A stretch of 64,000 bases of DNA from Branchiostoma floridae (lineage: Eukaryota; Chordata; Leptocardii; Amphioxiformes; Branchiostomatidae). This document shows positions 21,510-31,507 of this stretch, piece after piece. The DNA lies in the NCBI RefSeq assembly GCF_000003815.2, contig NC_049997.1:5468776-5532775 (forward strand), read 5' to 3'. The notes beneath the pieces were generated by a model. That model did not search any database and was not told the DNA's origin. It worked only from the letters and a program-made list of their open reading frames with translations. Numbering within the stretch: the stretch's first letter is position 1; every line of letters begins with the position of its first letter. A program made the translations under genes and the position numbers.

Positions 21510-24500
21510 GTAAATATGTTTTTAAAAATATACTCTTCCTACACATGTCAGGGGCCAAGAGGGTTTGTTTTACCAAAATCTATGCACTGGCGGATCCAGA
21601 AATTTGCTAAGGGGGGGGGGCGCGCACCATGACGCGGCCGAAGGCCGCGGCCGCGCAGCGTAAGCTGCGCGGGGGGAGAGCACGAGAGGGGGGTTCCCCC
21701 CTCTCGTTGGGGGGGTATGGGGGGCCTCCCCCAGAAAATTTTTAAGCAATAGGGGCTCTCTGGTGCATTTTAGAGCCATCTCTGAGCAAATTTGAGAAGC
21801 AAACTAACACTGACTTTTTGTCATGTCTGTGGCTGTCTAGTTCACGTAAGGGACATTTTTTTTTACTATTTTTAGCAACTACCACTGAGGACAAACCTAA
21901 CAAACCTAACGAAGGCTAGTTCCTCCTAGTAATATTCATAAATGACGCCACGCTACACAAACAATATCGCAAAATTATTTGTAACGAGTTGCCTCGCTGC
22001 CGATTTGCCTTTCACCGCGAAGCGGCTCGCGCTCCTATAAAATCGCATAAAAATCTTGTGGGATCTGAGCGGCTTGCCGGAGACGATTTTGAAAGTGTCT
22101 TACGCATTTGAATTTGCATATATTTCGGACTCTTTTTGCGTCTGCGGTGGCAATTGATGACGATTAATCGGGGGAAAATGACAACAAAAACGTCAGCACG
22201 GTCATTTCGGCGACTGATCAGAACTGGAGTGGGGAGGGGGGTGTCGGCGCACGACGACGATTTTCCCAAGGCGGGGTCGACCGGTTGCGTCTCTCTGATG
22301 ACGGACGATAGAAATCACCAGTTTATCAAAAATAATTAAATTCCGCTGATTTTCTGGAGATCTCACAAAATTTTCACGCTTTCTCTATATTTTTGAGCGC
22401 CGATTTTGGCTTACAGCGACCCACCAGTTTCATGGGAAGAAATTGATGCGGCCGCGCCCCAGGCCTTTACCGTAAGTTTACGTGACTTGAAAGACCCAAT
22501 ATTAATTGCAATCTGCAAGTTTCTCTAAATAATTACCAGAAAATCTCATTTTAAATAAGCGAATTAGTTTTATAACCTTGTCAATATTCTTGGCATAAGT
22601 TCCGAAGACCCCTAGTAGCCTGTCCGGTTTATCTTGCTATTTTTTTTTTTTTTGCCAGCTGAAGGGGGAGGCGCGCGCCTGGCGCGCCTCCCCCTGGATC
22701 CGCGCGTGCTATGTAATGGAAAACCTAAAAAATTACACAGTGCATTGCTTTGTGTAGAACGTATGTTCGTTTTATATTTTCCAAATATCATTTTACCTAG
22801 ACATAAAGCTTTGGAAGATGTATTTTATGACGATATTTTTTTCTATCCCAGTGGGGGGGGGGGTGCAAGCTGTATGTGATTCCACTACCTCGCCATATAT
22901 AGATCAAGTGCGAACCCCGCTTGGGGCATGGTGTAATGCTGTGTTGCATCAAACATTTCGGATGGTTAAGTAAAGCCCGGTACAGAGGAGCATCGGCGTT
23001 AAGTTTGTAATACGATTGGCTGAAAACGTAACCAGTTTCGAACCCAAGATGACACGTATTTTTGAAAAAGCGGTAAAAGAAAATATTGTTACAGTTAAAT
23101 ACCGGAATACACCAGAAAACACATGTAGCAAATAAAGCAAAATACAGTGTGCGTTGGTGAGTAAATATTGCAGATGCTATAGTTTGGTAGCAAAAACCCG
23201 CACTTTTCCAGGTGCCGATGTCGGGAGCGATCACGACATGGTATTGACAACACTATCCGTACGACTTAAGTCACTACAGAAAAAGACAGATGGAAGAATA
23301 CACTATAACGTGAAAAAACTTAAGGATCCAAATACACTTGCGGCATTCCAAGCTGAAATTGAAGAAAGACTTGCACCACTTCTTGCTGACAATGCTGAAA
23401 AGGATGACCTTGCAAGCGAAGCAGAGTCAAACTTGAAAGCTGCTGCAAAGGCCATACTGGGGAAAGAAAGACTGACAAAACACCCATGGATAAATGAACA
23501 AGTTCTTCAGAAGTGCGATGAACGGAGGGAAAAGAAGAAAGTCAGATTCAAATCCCAGCGTGAAAATAGAGAATATCAAACAGTAAACAGAGAAGTTAAA
23601 CAGGCCATCAAAGATGCTAAGGAGCAGTGGATCCAACAGGAATGTAGTAAAATTGAAGCAGGCATACGAAGCAATAATACAAAGCAGGCATTCCAAACGT
23701 TGAAGACACTTACACATAGCAGCACAAACCAGATCACATGCATTGAAGATGCTGATGGGAACCTGCTAACAGCTAAAACAGACATAGTGAAACGCTGGGA
23801 AGAATACTGTCAAGAGCTGTACAACTTTCAGCTGACAGCAGAAGAAGGTGTACTACAAGACTTAAAGTCTCGCACTTGTCAGTTTCAAGAAGACGACGAA
23901 CCAGACATTCTTGAATCCGAAGTAACGGCAGCCATTAAAGCATTAAAACAAGGGAAATCACCAGGAATAGACAATGTTCCAGCAGAGCTACTGAAAGCAG
24001 GTGGTGAAACAGTTGTGAAAGTATACACCCGAATCTGCAACCACGTCTTCAAAACTGGTAAGTGGCCTGATTCCTGGACAACATCTATAGTTATTCCTCT
24101 TCCTAAGAAAGGCAACCTAAAGAAGTGCCAAAACTACCGCACCATAAGCTTGATATCACATCCAAGCAAAATCCTTCTGAAAGTCATTCTCAACCGACTC
24201 CAACCTCAAGCTGAGCAAATCCTGGCAGAAGAGCAAGCGGGTTTCAGAAAAGGCCGATCCTGTGCTGAACAAATCTTCAACCTACGCCTGATCTGCGAGA
24301 AATACAGAGAACTAGGAAAACCAGTATACCACACTTTCGTGGACTACAAAAAATGTTTTGATAGGGTGTGGCAAGATGGACTGTGGGCAGTGATGCGCCG
24401 CTTCAGAATTAGCACAAGGATTGTAAACTCCATTGAGGCACTGTACAAGGCTTCAAAGAGCACAGTCATGACAGCTGGCGAGTTCAGTGAGTGTTTCCCT

Positions 24501-27500
24501 ACTTCAGTGGGAGTGCGCCAGGGTTGTCTCTTGTCGCCTACACTGTGTAACATATTCCTAGAAAACATAATGAGAGAGGCTCTCACACCAAAGGAGTCTC
24601 CTGTCAAGCTTGCAGGACGCATCATAACTCACCTTCAGTTTGCAGATGACGTAGACTTGATAGATGGCTCAGCAGCAGACCAGCAAGAACAGTTCAGTAG
24701 CTTAGACTCCACGAGCAGGAGGTATGGCATGGAGGTGAGCCTCGACAAGACAATGTGCCTAGTATCGGGTCCACCAGGCTTTAGAACACAAGTCACAGCA
24801 AGAGGTACAGAGTTGGAGCAGGTCGGGGAGTTCACCTACCTCGGCTCCTTACAGACAGAGGACTGCAGTTCAGCCCGAGAAGTGAAGGTCAGAATTGCAA
24901 AGTCTACTCTTGCATTGTCAAAGCTCAAACACATCTGGTCTAGCAAAAATATTACCATGCCGACCAAAATTCGTCTTCTACGCTCTCTTGTCTTGTCAAT
25001 ATTTTTATATGGTGCTGAGACATGGACACTGAACGCAGACATAAAAAAGAGAATAAATGCTCTAGAGATGAACTGCTACAGGCGGTTACTAGGAGTCCAC
25101 TGGACATCCCATACTTCAAACAAAGATATCCAGGAACGCATCACCACTCTGGCAGGACCACTACCCAGCTTCCTATCTTTGGTCAAAAGAAAGAAGCTTC
25201 AGTGGTTTGGTCATGCGTGTAGGCGAAAAGGAAGCTTGACAAATACAATCTTACAAGGCAAAGTGGAAGGAACGCGGCCGAGGGGTCGCCCCCGCCGAAC
25301 ATGGATAAACGACCTAAAAGAATGGACTGGAAGGACGTCAGCCCAGCTGACGAGGATGGCAGATGATCGCCAGAGCTGGAAGTCACTAGTGAACAGCATT
25401 ACTGCCCCTACGGCCACATGAGCTACGGGACGAGTGACAGTGACAGTGATAGTTTGGTATAAATAATACATATATTGCCCTGGGAAGAAGAAACACCAGA
25501 AAATACCAACCCCACCCGGCGGCAATGTTTGTAATCATTACATATTACCATGTTTGTTAAATGGGGGTCTGAGGAGTACACAATAATAAGAGAGGTGAAA
25601 TCTATTGGAATTCATTGTGCTTGGATGTGTCGCTGGCACAAACAATGAAATATGGCCAAAGGAACAAGAAATCACTAGAAAATACTGGGCGATCCCGGCG
25701 ACCGATTAGAAGAAGGGTGTCAATTTTGCACAGATGCATGCTGTTAATTAAATTATATCATACTTAATGAATATGTGTAATTGTGAAAATATTGTGAATT
25801 ATTTATATAAAAGCTACTTTAAGCTACTGTTCTCCTAGATACATCCCCACATTTTTATTTGGTAATTTTCCACCAGGCACCACACCCATGCAGCAGCCGC
25901 AGACTGATTGGCAGGCACGAGCGGACGCCGCTGCGAGTATACCCAACCCAATGTACGCCTCCAGAGATGCCACTGTGAGTGCACCCAACGCAAGCTCCGG
26001 AGAAGGTAAAACGTTTTAAGTCCACTTATTACGGCGTTCCTTTCTGGTCTCGCCTTTTATACTGTTTATATTCCTGTATGAACTGTGTATTGGTTTGGTA
26101 ATTTTCCACCAGGCACCACACCCATGCAGCAGCCACAGACTGATTGGTGGTCCATTGCGAACGCCGCTGCGAGTATACCCAACGCTTTGTACGTCTCCAG
26201 AGCAGGTAAAACTTTGTAATCCTGCGGAGTATTTTTTTGTCCTGCTGCTGTCTTGTCCTTGTCTTGCTGGGTCTGGTCACATCCCTTGTGCGATTGCCGT
26301 GTAATCACAAACCGATTGCACTCCTGAGATAGTCGTCCAGATGTCTTACAAAATTCATTGTTATCGACAAATCTCTCTTAGATCCTTGTCAACGATTTAT
26401 TTTGTTATTTGCTGCTTAAATCTTCTACGACATCAAAATATGAAGACAAACTTTCAACCTCTCGCAATTATACCAACGCGACAGCAATGCGAGCAAAATT
26501 GCATTCCAAAGCAATCCTTTGATCCATCGACGCCATCTTGAATTATAAAACTACAAAAAGACGCTAAAGATTAAAACAGAAATCAAAACATTCTCTTCTG
26601 GCACACAGCTTTGAATTAAAAAATACATTCACCACAAAAGCGTCAAATGTGACCGGTATTGCTATTGTTTACTGTAGTACTAGTTTTAATGAAGCAAATG
26701 TGATCCTAATTTCTAACATCGACAACACCGTTAGCTATTTGTATGATAGATGATCTTGATATTGTTTCATGAAGTTTCCTGTATCAACCGTAGTGTTGAT
26801 CTTAGTAATCTAGTAGTGGGCTCCGTCACTGATGACTGATTTTTTACTATTATGTTATTTATTGCACTGTTTGTTATTCCTAATTTATATATTCTGGATC
26901 AAAGTTGAACTGTAAATTGCAACCCGAAAATTGACCTTTCCCAAAGTTCCTACTGTGCAACTCATTCAACTCATTCCTTGACAAAGACTGAAGTTGAACA
27001 GTAAAACTGTAAGTAAGATCAAATTTTGTGTTGGAAATTACAGTTTAACATTTGAAATAAATCTACCTTGTTTTAAACGTTTTTGTTTCTAACAGACCGC
27101 ACGTATCCGGGTGGAACAAACAGCCGCGGTGCCTTCTGTAGTTTCATCCGCTCTCATCGAAGCTGTATAGCCGCCGGCATTGCCGTCCTGATAAGCCTGG
27201 TCGCTGTTGGACTCGCCCCTCTGACGTTCATCAACAAAGAGGTAAACACCCCTGTACTATAAAGCCTGTTGCAAATCAATGTTTCTAACATTTCTTCTAT
27301 TTTGTGTCTTGAGTGTATCAAGCAAGAACTTTCTGCTTTTTCATCTTACTTCTTTTTTACGTTTCATATTCTGATGTATATAAATACGTTTATACAGGAG
27401 ATATATGAACTTTCTATCACGGTTGACGTCTTGAAGCGCGACCAAGACGAAATGCGCCAACTAACCACCACTATTCACGACGCCTTGAAGCGCAAACAAG

Positions 27501-29285
27501 ACGACATGCCCGCCACTATTGACGTCTTGAAATGCGACCAAGACCACATGTCCACCACTGTTGATGCCTTGAAACATGACGAAGACGACATACGCCAAAT
27601 ACCCACCACTGTTGAAGCCATCCAGCGTGACCAAGACAACATACGCCAACTATCTACCACTGGTGATGCCTTGAAGCGCGACCAAGACCACATGTCCACC
27701 ACTGTTGATGCCTTGAAACATGACGAAGACGACATACGCCAAATACCCACCACTGTTGAAGCCATCCAGCGTGACCAAGACAACATACGCCAACTATCTA
27801 CCACTGGTGATGCCTTGAAGCGCGACCATGACATGCCCACCACTATTGATGCCCTGAAGCGCGACCATGACATGCCCACCATTATTGACGCTTTAAAGAG
27901 CGTCCAAGACGACATACGCCAACTGTCCACCACTGTTGAAGACTTGAAGCGCGACCAAGACAACATGGCCACCACTTTTGACGCCTTGAAGCGCGACCAA
28001 GACATGTCTACCACTGTTGACGCCTTAAAGCGCGACCAAAACGACATACGCCAACTAACCACCGCTGTTGACGCCTTGAAGCGCGACCAAAATGACATTT
28101 CCAACACAATCGATGCTTTGAAGCGCGACCAAGACAACATGCGCCAACTAACCACCACTGTTGACGCCTCGAAGCGCAACCAAGACAGCATGCGCCAACT
28201 GACCACCATCGTTGACGCCTTGAAGCGCGACCAAGACGTCAAACGCAAACTAAGTGCCACTGTTGACACCTTGAAGCGTATTCGCGAGATGAGTAAGACG
28301 AAAGGTACGTTTCAGTTGTTACGACTTACGTGTACTATTTGTAATGGTGTATTAAACACTATGACTAGAATAAAACTGAAAATATGTGGCACTGAGTATC
28401 ATTATTCCATTGATTTATACTATTTACTTATGCAGTTTTTTTTTTTTATTGGTGAATAATGTACATCTTGTGGCATTTCCATATTAAATCCCTCATAACT
28501 AATATACTTAGATGTTTCAGTCTATCGTAACATGGTGTTTTACTGACTAGTTAGTATTGACTTGACTCGTATTGGTTAGTAGTTGTGCCGGTATTAGATA
28601 ACACTGCAAAATCTGATGGGGAGATATTTTAGTTGATGACGGAAATGTAATGATTTGTCAGTGCTGGAATTCTTAAACATTTCCGGTATTTACAATGTCC
28701 ATCTCCACGTATGTTGTTGTCTCCCTTTTTTCCAGGACCTTGTTACAGTGGTTACACAGTGTTCCGCGGAATCTGCTACAAGGTCTACAGCACACCTAAG
28801 TCCTTCGGAGATGCGGCCGCATTCTGTCGTCAACATGGCGGCACCCTCGCCATGCCCCGAGACGCTGAGACCAACACCTTCCTGCTCTCCTTGTTCAAGC
28901 CTGGTCAGTTCTGGTTCGGTCTGCGCAAGGAAGGACGATTTAAGTGGCTGGATGGTTCTGCACTTGGAACGTACAACTACTGGGCTCCGGGGCAACCAAA
29001 TAACGAGGGGGGCAACCAAGACTGGCTGCGTGTATTACAACCCCTATAAGAGAAACATGTGGGCGGACGGCTCGTGCAACCGACGGAGAGGCTTCATGTG
29101 CCAGGCTGTTCCAGGTACGTCTTCATAACCGAGCCATTTTTGGAAACCTTTCACTGGCACTGTTTATTATATATGTATATTATATATATTTTGGATCATC
29201 AAAGCTTTCGTCACAAACCATATCAAAACACATTACTCCATAACTTACCCCTGCTATCTCCTCTTTTGTATCAGGAAGTCCATAG
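21470..29285 (+). CDS. Membrane C-type lectin with coiled stalk (gene span)
   Basis: Seven coding exons join in compatible phases: 21470-21509, 25877-26005, 26113-26205, 27096-27241, 27398-28304, 28736-29114 and 29275-29285. Their sum is 1705 bases, one over a multiple of three, and the excess falls inside the lectin exon (see that entry); removing four bases there gives 566 residues. Architecture: a Gln/Pro/Ala-rich cytoplasmic part, one transmembrane helix (exon 4), a 302-residue repetitive stalk likely to form a coiled coil (exon 5), a C-type lectin-like domain (exon 6) and a three-residue tail. This is a type II membrane lectin layout resembling asialoglycoprotein-receptor or CD209-like proteins; carbohydrate or pathogen recognition is inference. 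A LINE and a second repeat element sit in intron 1. Confidence 0.8.
21587..22704. mobile_element. Hairpin-rich element bounded by inverted CGGATCCAG
   Basis: The left boundary CTGGCGGATCCAG (21587-21599) is mirrored by CTGGATCCGCG (22694-22704). The left part has two strong GC hairpins: one built on GGCCGAAGGCCGCGGCC and GCGCAGCGTAAGCTGCGC (21635-21671), and a near-perfect CGAGAGGGGGGTTCCCCCCT.. stem at 21683-21706. The right end has a palindromic GGGGGAGGCGCGC / GCGCGCCTCCCCC stem at 22664-22694. No transposase. It may be two insertions rather than one. Confidence 0.4.
22705..23149. other. Intron 1 of lectin gene, no gene
   Basis: Contains a poly-G run near 22852-22862. Searching upstream of the LINE frame gives no recognisable endonuclease sequence, consistent with a truncated insertion. 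Confidence 0.5.
23150..25460 (+). mobile_element. 5'-truncated non-LTR retrotransposon (LINE), RTE-like
   Basis: The insertion lies in intron 1 of the lectin gene, in the same orientation. It begins inside the endonuclease domain and ends after the coding region with GACAGTGACAGTGATAG (about 25437-25453), a possible short tandem tail. Target-site duplications were not identified. The clade is uncertain; the C-terminal WFGHACRR..RPRGRPRRTW region is the kind found in RTE-like endonuclease-reverse transcriptases. Confidence 0.85.
23154..25421 (+). CDS. LINE endonuclease remnant and reverse transcriptase
   Basis: An open frame of 755 codons. Residues about 20-30 (GADVGSDHDMV) are the final SDH motif of the APE-type endonuclease, whose N-terminal part is missing, so the first ATG is probably not a natural start. 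Reverse transcriptase motifs follow in order: GKSPGIDNVPAELLK, a PLPKKGN..NYRTISL block, EEQAGFRKGRSCAEQI, motif A FVDYKKCFDRVW, motif B GVRQGCLLSPTLCNIF, and motif C LQFADDVDL (FADD at 24639-24650, residues 496-499; the more usual first residue is Tyr). The C-terminus carries RPRGRPRRTWINDL. The absence of stops and frameshifts over 2.27 kb suggests a fairly recent insertion. It copies LINE RNA in the parent element; this truncated copy is unlikely to be autonomous. Confidence 0.92.
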   Translation: MVSKYCRCYSLVAKTRTFPGADVGSDHDMVLTTLSVRLKSLQKKTDGRIHYNVKKLKDPNTLAAFQAEIEERLAPLLADNAEKDDLASEAESNLKAAAKAILGKERLTKHPWINEQVLQKCDERREKKKVRFKSQRENREYQTVNREVKQAIKDAKEQWIQQECSKIEAGIRSNNTKQAFQTLKTLTHSSTNQITCIEDADGNLLTAKTDIVKRWEEYCQELYNFQLTAEEGVLQDLKSRTCQFQEDDEPDILESEVTAAIKALKQGKSPGIDNVPAELLKAGGETVVKVYTRICNHVFKTGKWPDSWTTSIVIPLPKKGNLKKCQNYRTISLISHPSKILLKVILNRLQPQAEQILAEEQAGFRKGRSCAEQIFNLRLICEKYRELGKPVYHTFVDYKKCFDRVWQDGLWAVMRRFRISTRIVNSIEALYKASKSTVMTAGEFSECFPTSVGVRQGCLLSPTLCNIFLENIMREALTPKESPVKLAGRIITHLQFADDVDLIDGSAADQQEQFSSLDSTSRRYGMEVSLDKTMCLVSGPPGFRTQVTARGTELEQVGEFTYLGSLQTEDCSSAREVKVRIAKSTLALSKLKHIWSSKNITMPTKIRLLRSLVLSIFLYGAETWTLNADIKKRINALEMNCYRRLLGVHWTSHTSNKDIQERITTLAGPLPSFLSLVKRKKLQWFGHACRRKGSLTNTILQGKVEGTRPRGRPRRTWINDLKEWTGRTSAQLTRMADDRQSWKSLVNSITAPTAT
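25461..25876. other. Remainder of lectin intron 1
   Basis: No exon seen. The last bases, TTTTATTTGGTAATTTTCCACCAG, form the acceptor of exon 2 and are nearly repeated before exon 3 (26090-26112), showing that the duplication of these exons included intron sequence. Confidence 0.6.
25877..26005 (+). CDS. C-type lectin exon 2 (cytoplasmic)
   Basis: Phase 1 to phase 1, 129 bases. Encodes GTTPMQQPQTDWQARADAAA then SIPNPMYASRDATVSAPNAS. Exon 3 is a related, shorter duplicate. A tyrosine (PMYAS) recurs in both (ALYVS); it could be a trafficking or phosphorylation site (inference). Confidence 0.75.
26113..26205 (+). CDS. C-type lectin exon 3 (duplicate of exon 2)
   Basis: Phase 1 to phase 1, 93 bases. 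Starts GTTPMQQPQTDWWSIANAAA and ends SIPNALYVSRA. It differs from exon 2 by substitutions and lacks the 3' 36 bases. Because both exons are phase-symmetric, either could be skipped without changing frame. Confidence 0.72.
26206..27095. other. Intron 3 of lectin gene
   Basis: No exon or repeat family recognised. Ends with a clean pyrimidine tract and TTTCTAACAG acceptor. Confidence 0.5.
27096..27241 (+). CDS. C-type lectin exon 4: transmembrane segment
   Basis: Enters in phase 1 and leaves in phase 0. Encodes DRTYPGGTNSRGAFCSFIRS then HRSC and the hydrophobic helix IAAGIAVLISLVAVGLAPL, followed by TFINKE. Positive residues before the helix favour a type II orientation with the stalk and lectin domain outside the cell. 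Confidence 0.82.
27398..28304 (+). CDS. C-type lectin exon 5: repetitive coiled stalk
   Basis: Acceptor TTTATACAG ends at 27397; 907 bases, phase 0 in and phase 1 out at AAAG|GTACGT. Encodes about 302 residues of degenerate 12-14 residue units around DALKRDQDDMRQLTTTV, strongly polar with leucine/valine/methionine at repeating positions, so a rod or coiled coil is likely. Acidic KRDQD words recur more than fifteen times. An identical 144-bp block occurs twice in tandem (27541-27684 and 27685-27828). The 264-codon frame on the opposite strand is a mirror of the repeat and not a gene. Confidence 0.85.
27541..27828 (+). repeat. Identical 144-bp tandem duplication in stalk exon
   Basis: 27541-27684 and 27685-27828 read the same base for base on inspection. 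The unit is 48 codons, so the frame is kept. Confidence 0.93.
28305..28735. other. Intron 5 of lectin gene
   Basis: Starts GTACGT, ends with a long pyrimidine tract CTCCCTTTTTTCCAG. No other feature. Confidence 0.7.
28736..29114 (+). CDS. C-type lectin exon 6: CTLD with reading-frame break
   Basis: Phase 1 entry. The first frame reads GPCYSGYTVFRGICYKVYST.., FCRQHGGTLAMPRD, FWFGLRKEGRFKWLDGS, then YNYWAPGQPNNEGGNQD and at once diverges to a stop (TAA 29047-29049). The expected continuation of the fold, DCVYYNPYKRNMWADGSCNR then RRGFMCQAVP, is present but in another frame from 29027. The interruption is TGGC at 29023-29026 between the Asp codon and the conserved Cys codon; taking these four bases as an insertion restores a normal CTLD with all its cysteines. 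In the long loop the sugar-specificity triplet is QPN rather than EPN or QPD, and the WND position reads WAD. This may be a pseudogenising allele, an assembly or read error, or a true variant with a truncated domain. Confidence 0.8.
29275..29285 (+). CDS. C-type lectin exon 7 (stop)
   Basis: After the good acceptor CCTCTTTTGTATCAG, the bases complete the split Gly codon and add Ser, Pro and TAG. Alternatively the gene ends in exon 6 by reading through the GTACGT donor to a TAA at 29126-29128 (..VPGTSS). I prefer the spliced form because both sites are strong. Confidence 0.5.
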
Positions 29286-31507
29286 GTGACTGTGGGAACT
29301 CTCGCCACCACTGGCAACGGCCCTCCAACCATCTGCAGTAAAACTAACCAGAAAAACGTAGGGACCTGGAATCATAGGAATAGTTCCAAACAGCACCTGC
29401 TTCTGTATCTGTGCAACGGCTCTCCACAGTAAAACTAGCCAGTACAATGTAAACCCTGGAATTATAGCACATTGTTTTTAAAACATTCTTTTGTTGTTTT
29501 TTTCTAGTAGAAAATTAATAATATAAAAGAAATAATGGATGGAATTTAACGAATAAATAATGAATGGGCTTCAATAGCAATGCAGCTCTTACTGTACAAT
29601 GGTAGTCAAGCCTCACAGTTTTCACATAGAGATAATTGTACAGATCTTTTCGCATTAGCCAGGAGTTTATTTCACATAAAGAATATTCTAGAGAGGGAAC
29701 ATTTGGTCGTATCAAATTCATTTCCTGTTTTAGGGACGTTCTAACAAAACAGACAAAATGTAAGCGTTTTAAAAATCTTCACACAAGACGTCAAGACAAC
29801 ACGTTACTTTACCTTTTATCTTAGGTTGACTTCATTTTGTTGTCATACATTTTGTCAACTATCTGGTAGCAATATCCTTTTCTTTTCACCTCGGCAAAAA
29901 AAGGGTAAATTTCGTTCGGTGCTATGGTGGATAGTTGAGGACGTATGTGTACATAACGCGAGAATTTGTTACTGGATCATCATGATACTTCATAGGTGTT
30001 ATTGAGGCAAAGGTCAAGTGTAATAGTGGGCATCGTAGCTTCTTCCTACTAGTACTGGCTGCACGTATTTTACATATTGTTGTTGTGCATGCAGTCAGAT
30101 TTGCAGGTTATATACTTCGTCTTTGTCGAGATGTTTTTAACTCTCTCACTCTCTCTCTCCTGAACGGTATTTCTATATCACTTGACTTTACTCTCTGTAT
30201 TTCTATTTGAAGTGCAAATAAATAAAATGAAATCAAATAGTCCCAATTGAGTCATATATTAATCATAAGACAATATTTGACGGAATTGCAGTGAATTTTA
30301 CTAAAACGAATTTTACATAGTATTACGTAAGAAGTTTAAAAGGGCACCCAGATCCACGCCACCCACCATAAATAGAGGTCTGGAACTGAAAAAGTTCAAT
30401 CTCCACAACACCAGTTACAGAGATTGGACTGTTATTTAATACAGCAGAATAAATGAAATCAAACCCATAATACTTAGTAGTGTTTGCCTCGAACTAAAAA
30501 TATGTCACTTAAGTAGTATAGTAGGGGACGAAAATAGCATATTTCGGGTGGCACCGTCGGGTGGCACAGGTCAGCGGTCACCAGGAGCGTCTCCTTAGCA
30601 TATTGATATGACGTATACTTAGGTAAGATATCTGTATGTATTTAGTCATATATCTGTATCTAGCCCTTATTTTGAATAGGCATGTCTACATATCTATTTA
30701 TTAGTTATCATGAATAGTTATCTATCATGCCATCTGTTCGTCAAAGAGGTATGTATAAAATGTGTGCATGTGTCCTCCTTCTCCGTCCTCCTCCAATTCG
30801 AATGGAAACATAGTTATGTAGGTAGTACGGGTATATTAAATCTATATATCAGTAGTGTGGGCTTGTATATGTCTTTCATGTGTGCATATGTCTTCCTCCT
30901 CCGTCCCTATTCCTCTTTCCTTCCCGCAACTCCCATAGCGAATGAAAGCAGGTGAACATACATATGTTGGTATTATATGCGCGTGTGGTATTTATTTAGC
31001 AGTAGTGTGTATATGTCTTTCATGCATGTATATTCTCCTCAACTCTTCCCCGGCCCTCCTTTATTGATTAAAACTATCTCGGTAAGAGGCAAGTGACACA
31101 GACACGCAAACATGCACGTAGACAGAATTGTTTATTCATTGTTTATTGACAGCAATTTTTGTCTTTAATGCTATATTGAGTTTACCATCAATGTTTCTTT
31201 GACAGGAGGTCATTTTATTTCAATGGAATACAATATATCCATGATCCTTCAGTAGCTTTTGTTCTGACACCCATTTTGTGTTGTACACGACCTTCATGCA
31301 CCGACTAGTAGTACGCCGCGGCAAATTCTACTAGATAGTATTTTCTGCCCAATCGTTTTGTCTCTCGTTCCAGCACCAAGGAAAGAAACTCAACATTGTG
31401 CAAAATCGGATAAATAGGATATAAAACAAACATTTGCAATTTAGGATTATCTCCTAAAACTTTGTTCCAGCCTAGAATAACTCACCAGATATAACAACAG
31501 CTCAGAG
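29286..31507. other. 3' region of lectin gene, gene-poor
   Basis: Overlapping AATAAA polyadenylation signals at 30217-30226 could end the lectin transcript. A diverged tandem pair lies at about 30740-31050 (both parts contain CAGTAGTGTG, TATATGTCTTTCATG and a CTCCTC/GTCC phrase). No other gene is supported. Confidence 0.4.

Noticed and set aside
27475-28269. 264-codon open frame on the minus strand opposite the lectin stalk exon
   Set aside because: It is the complement of a codon-periodic repeat; its FKASTVVVSWRM text simply mirrors the sense units, and the plus-strand exon has proper splice sites.
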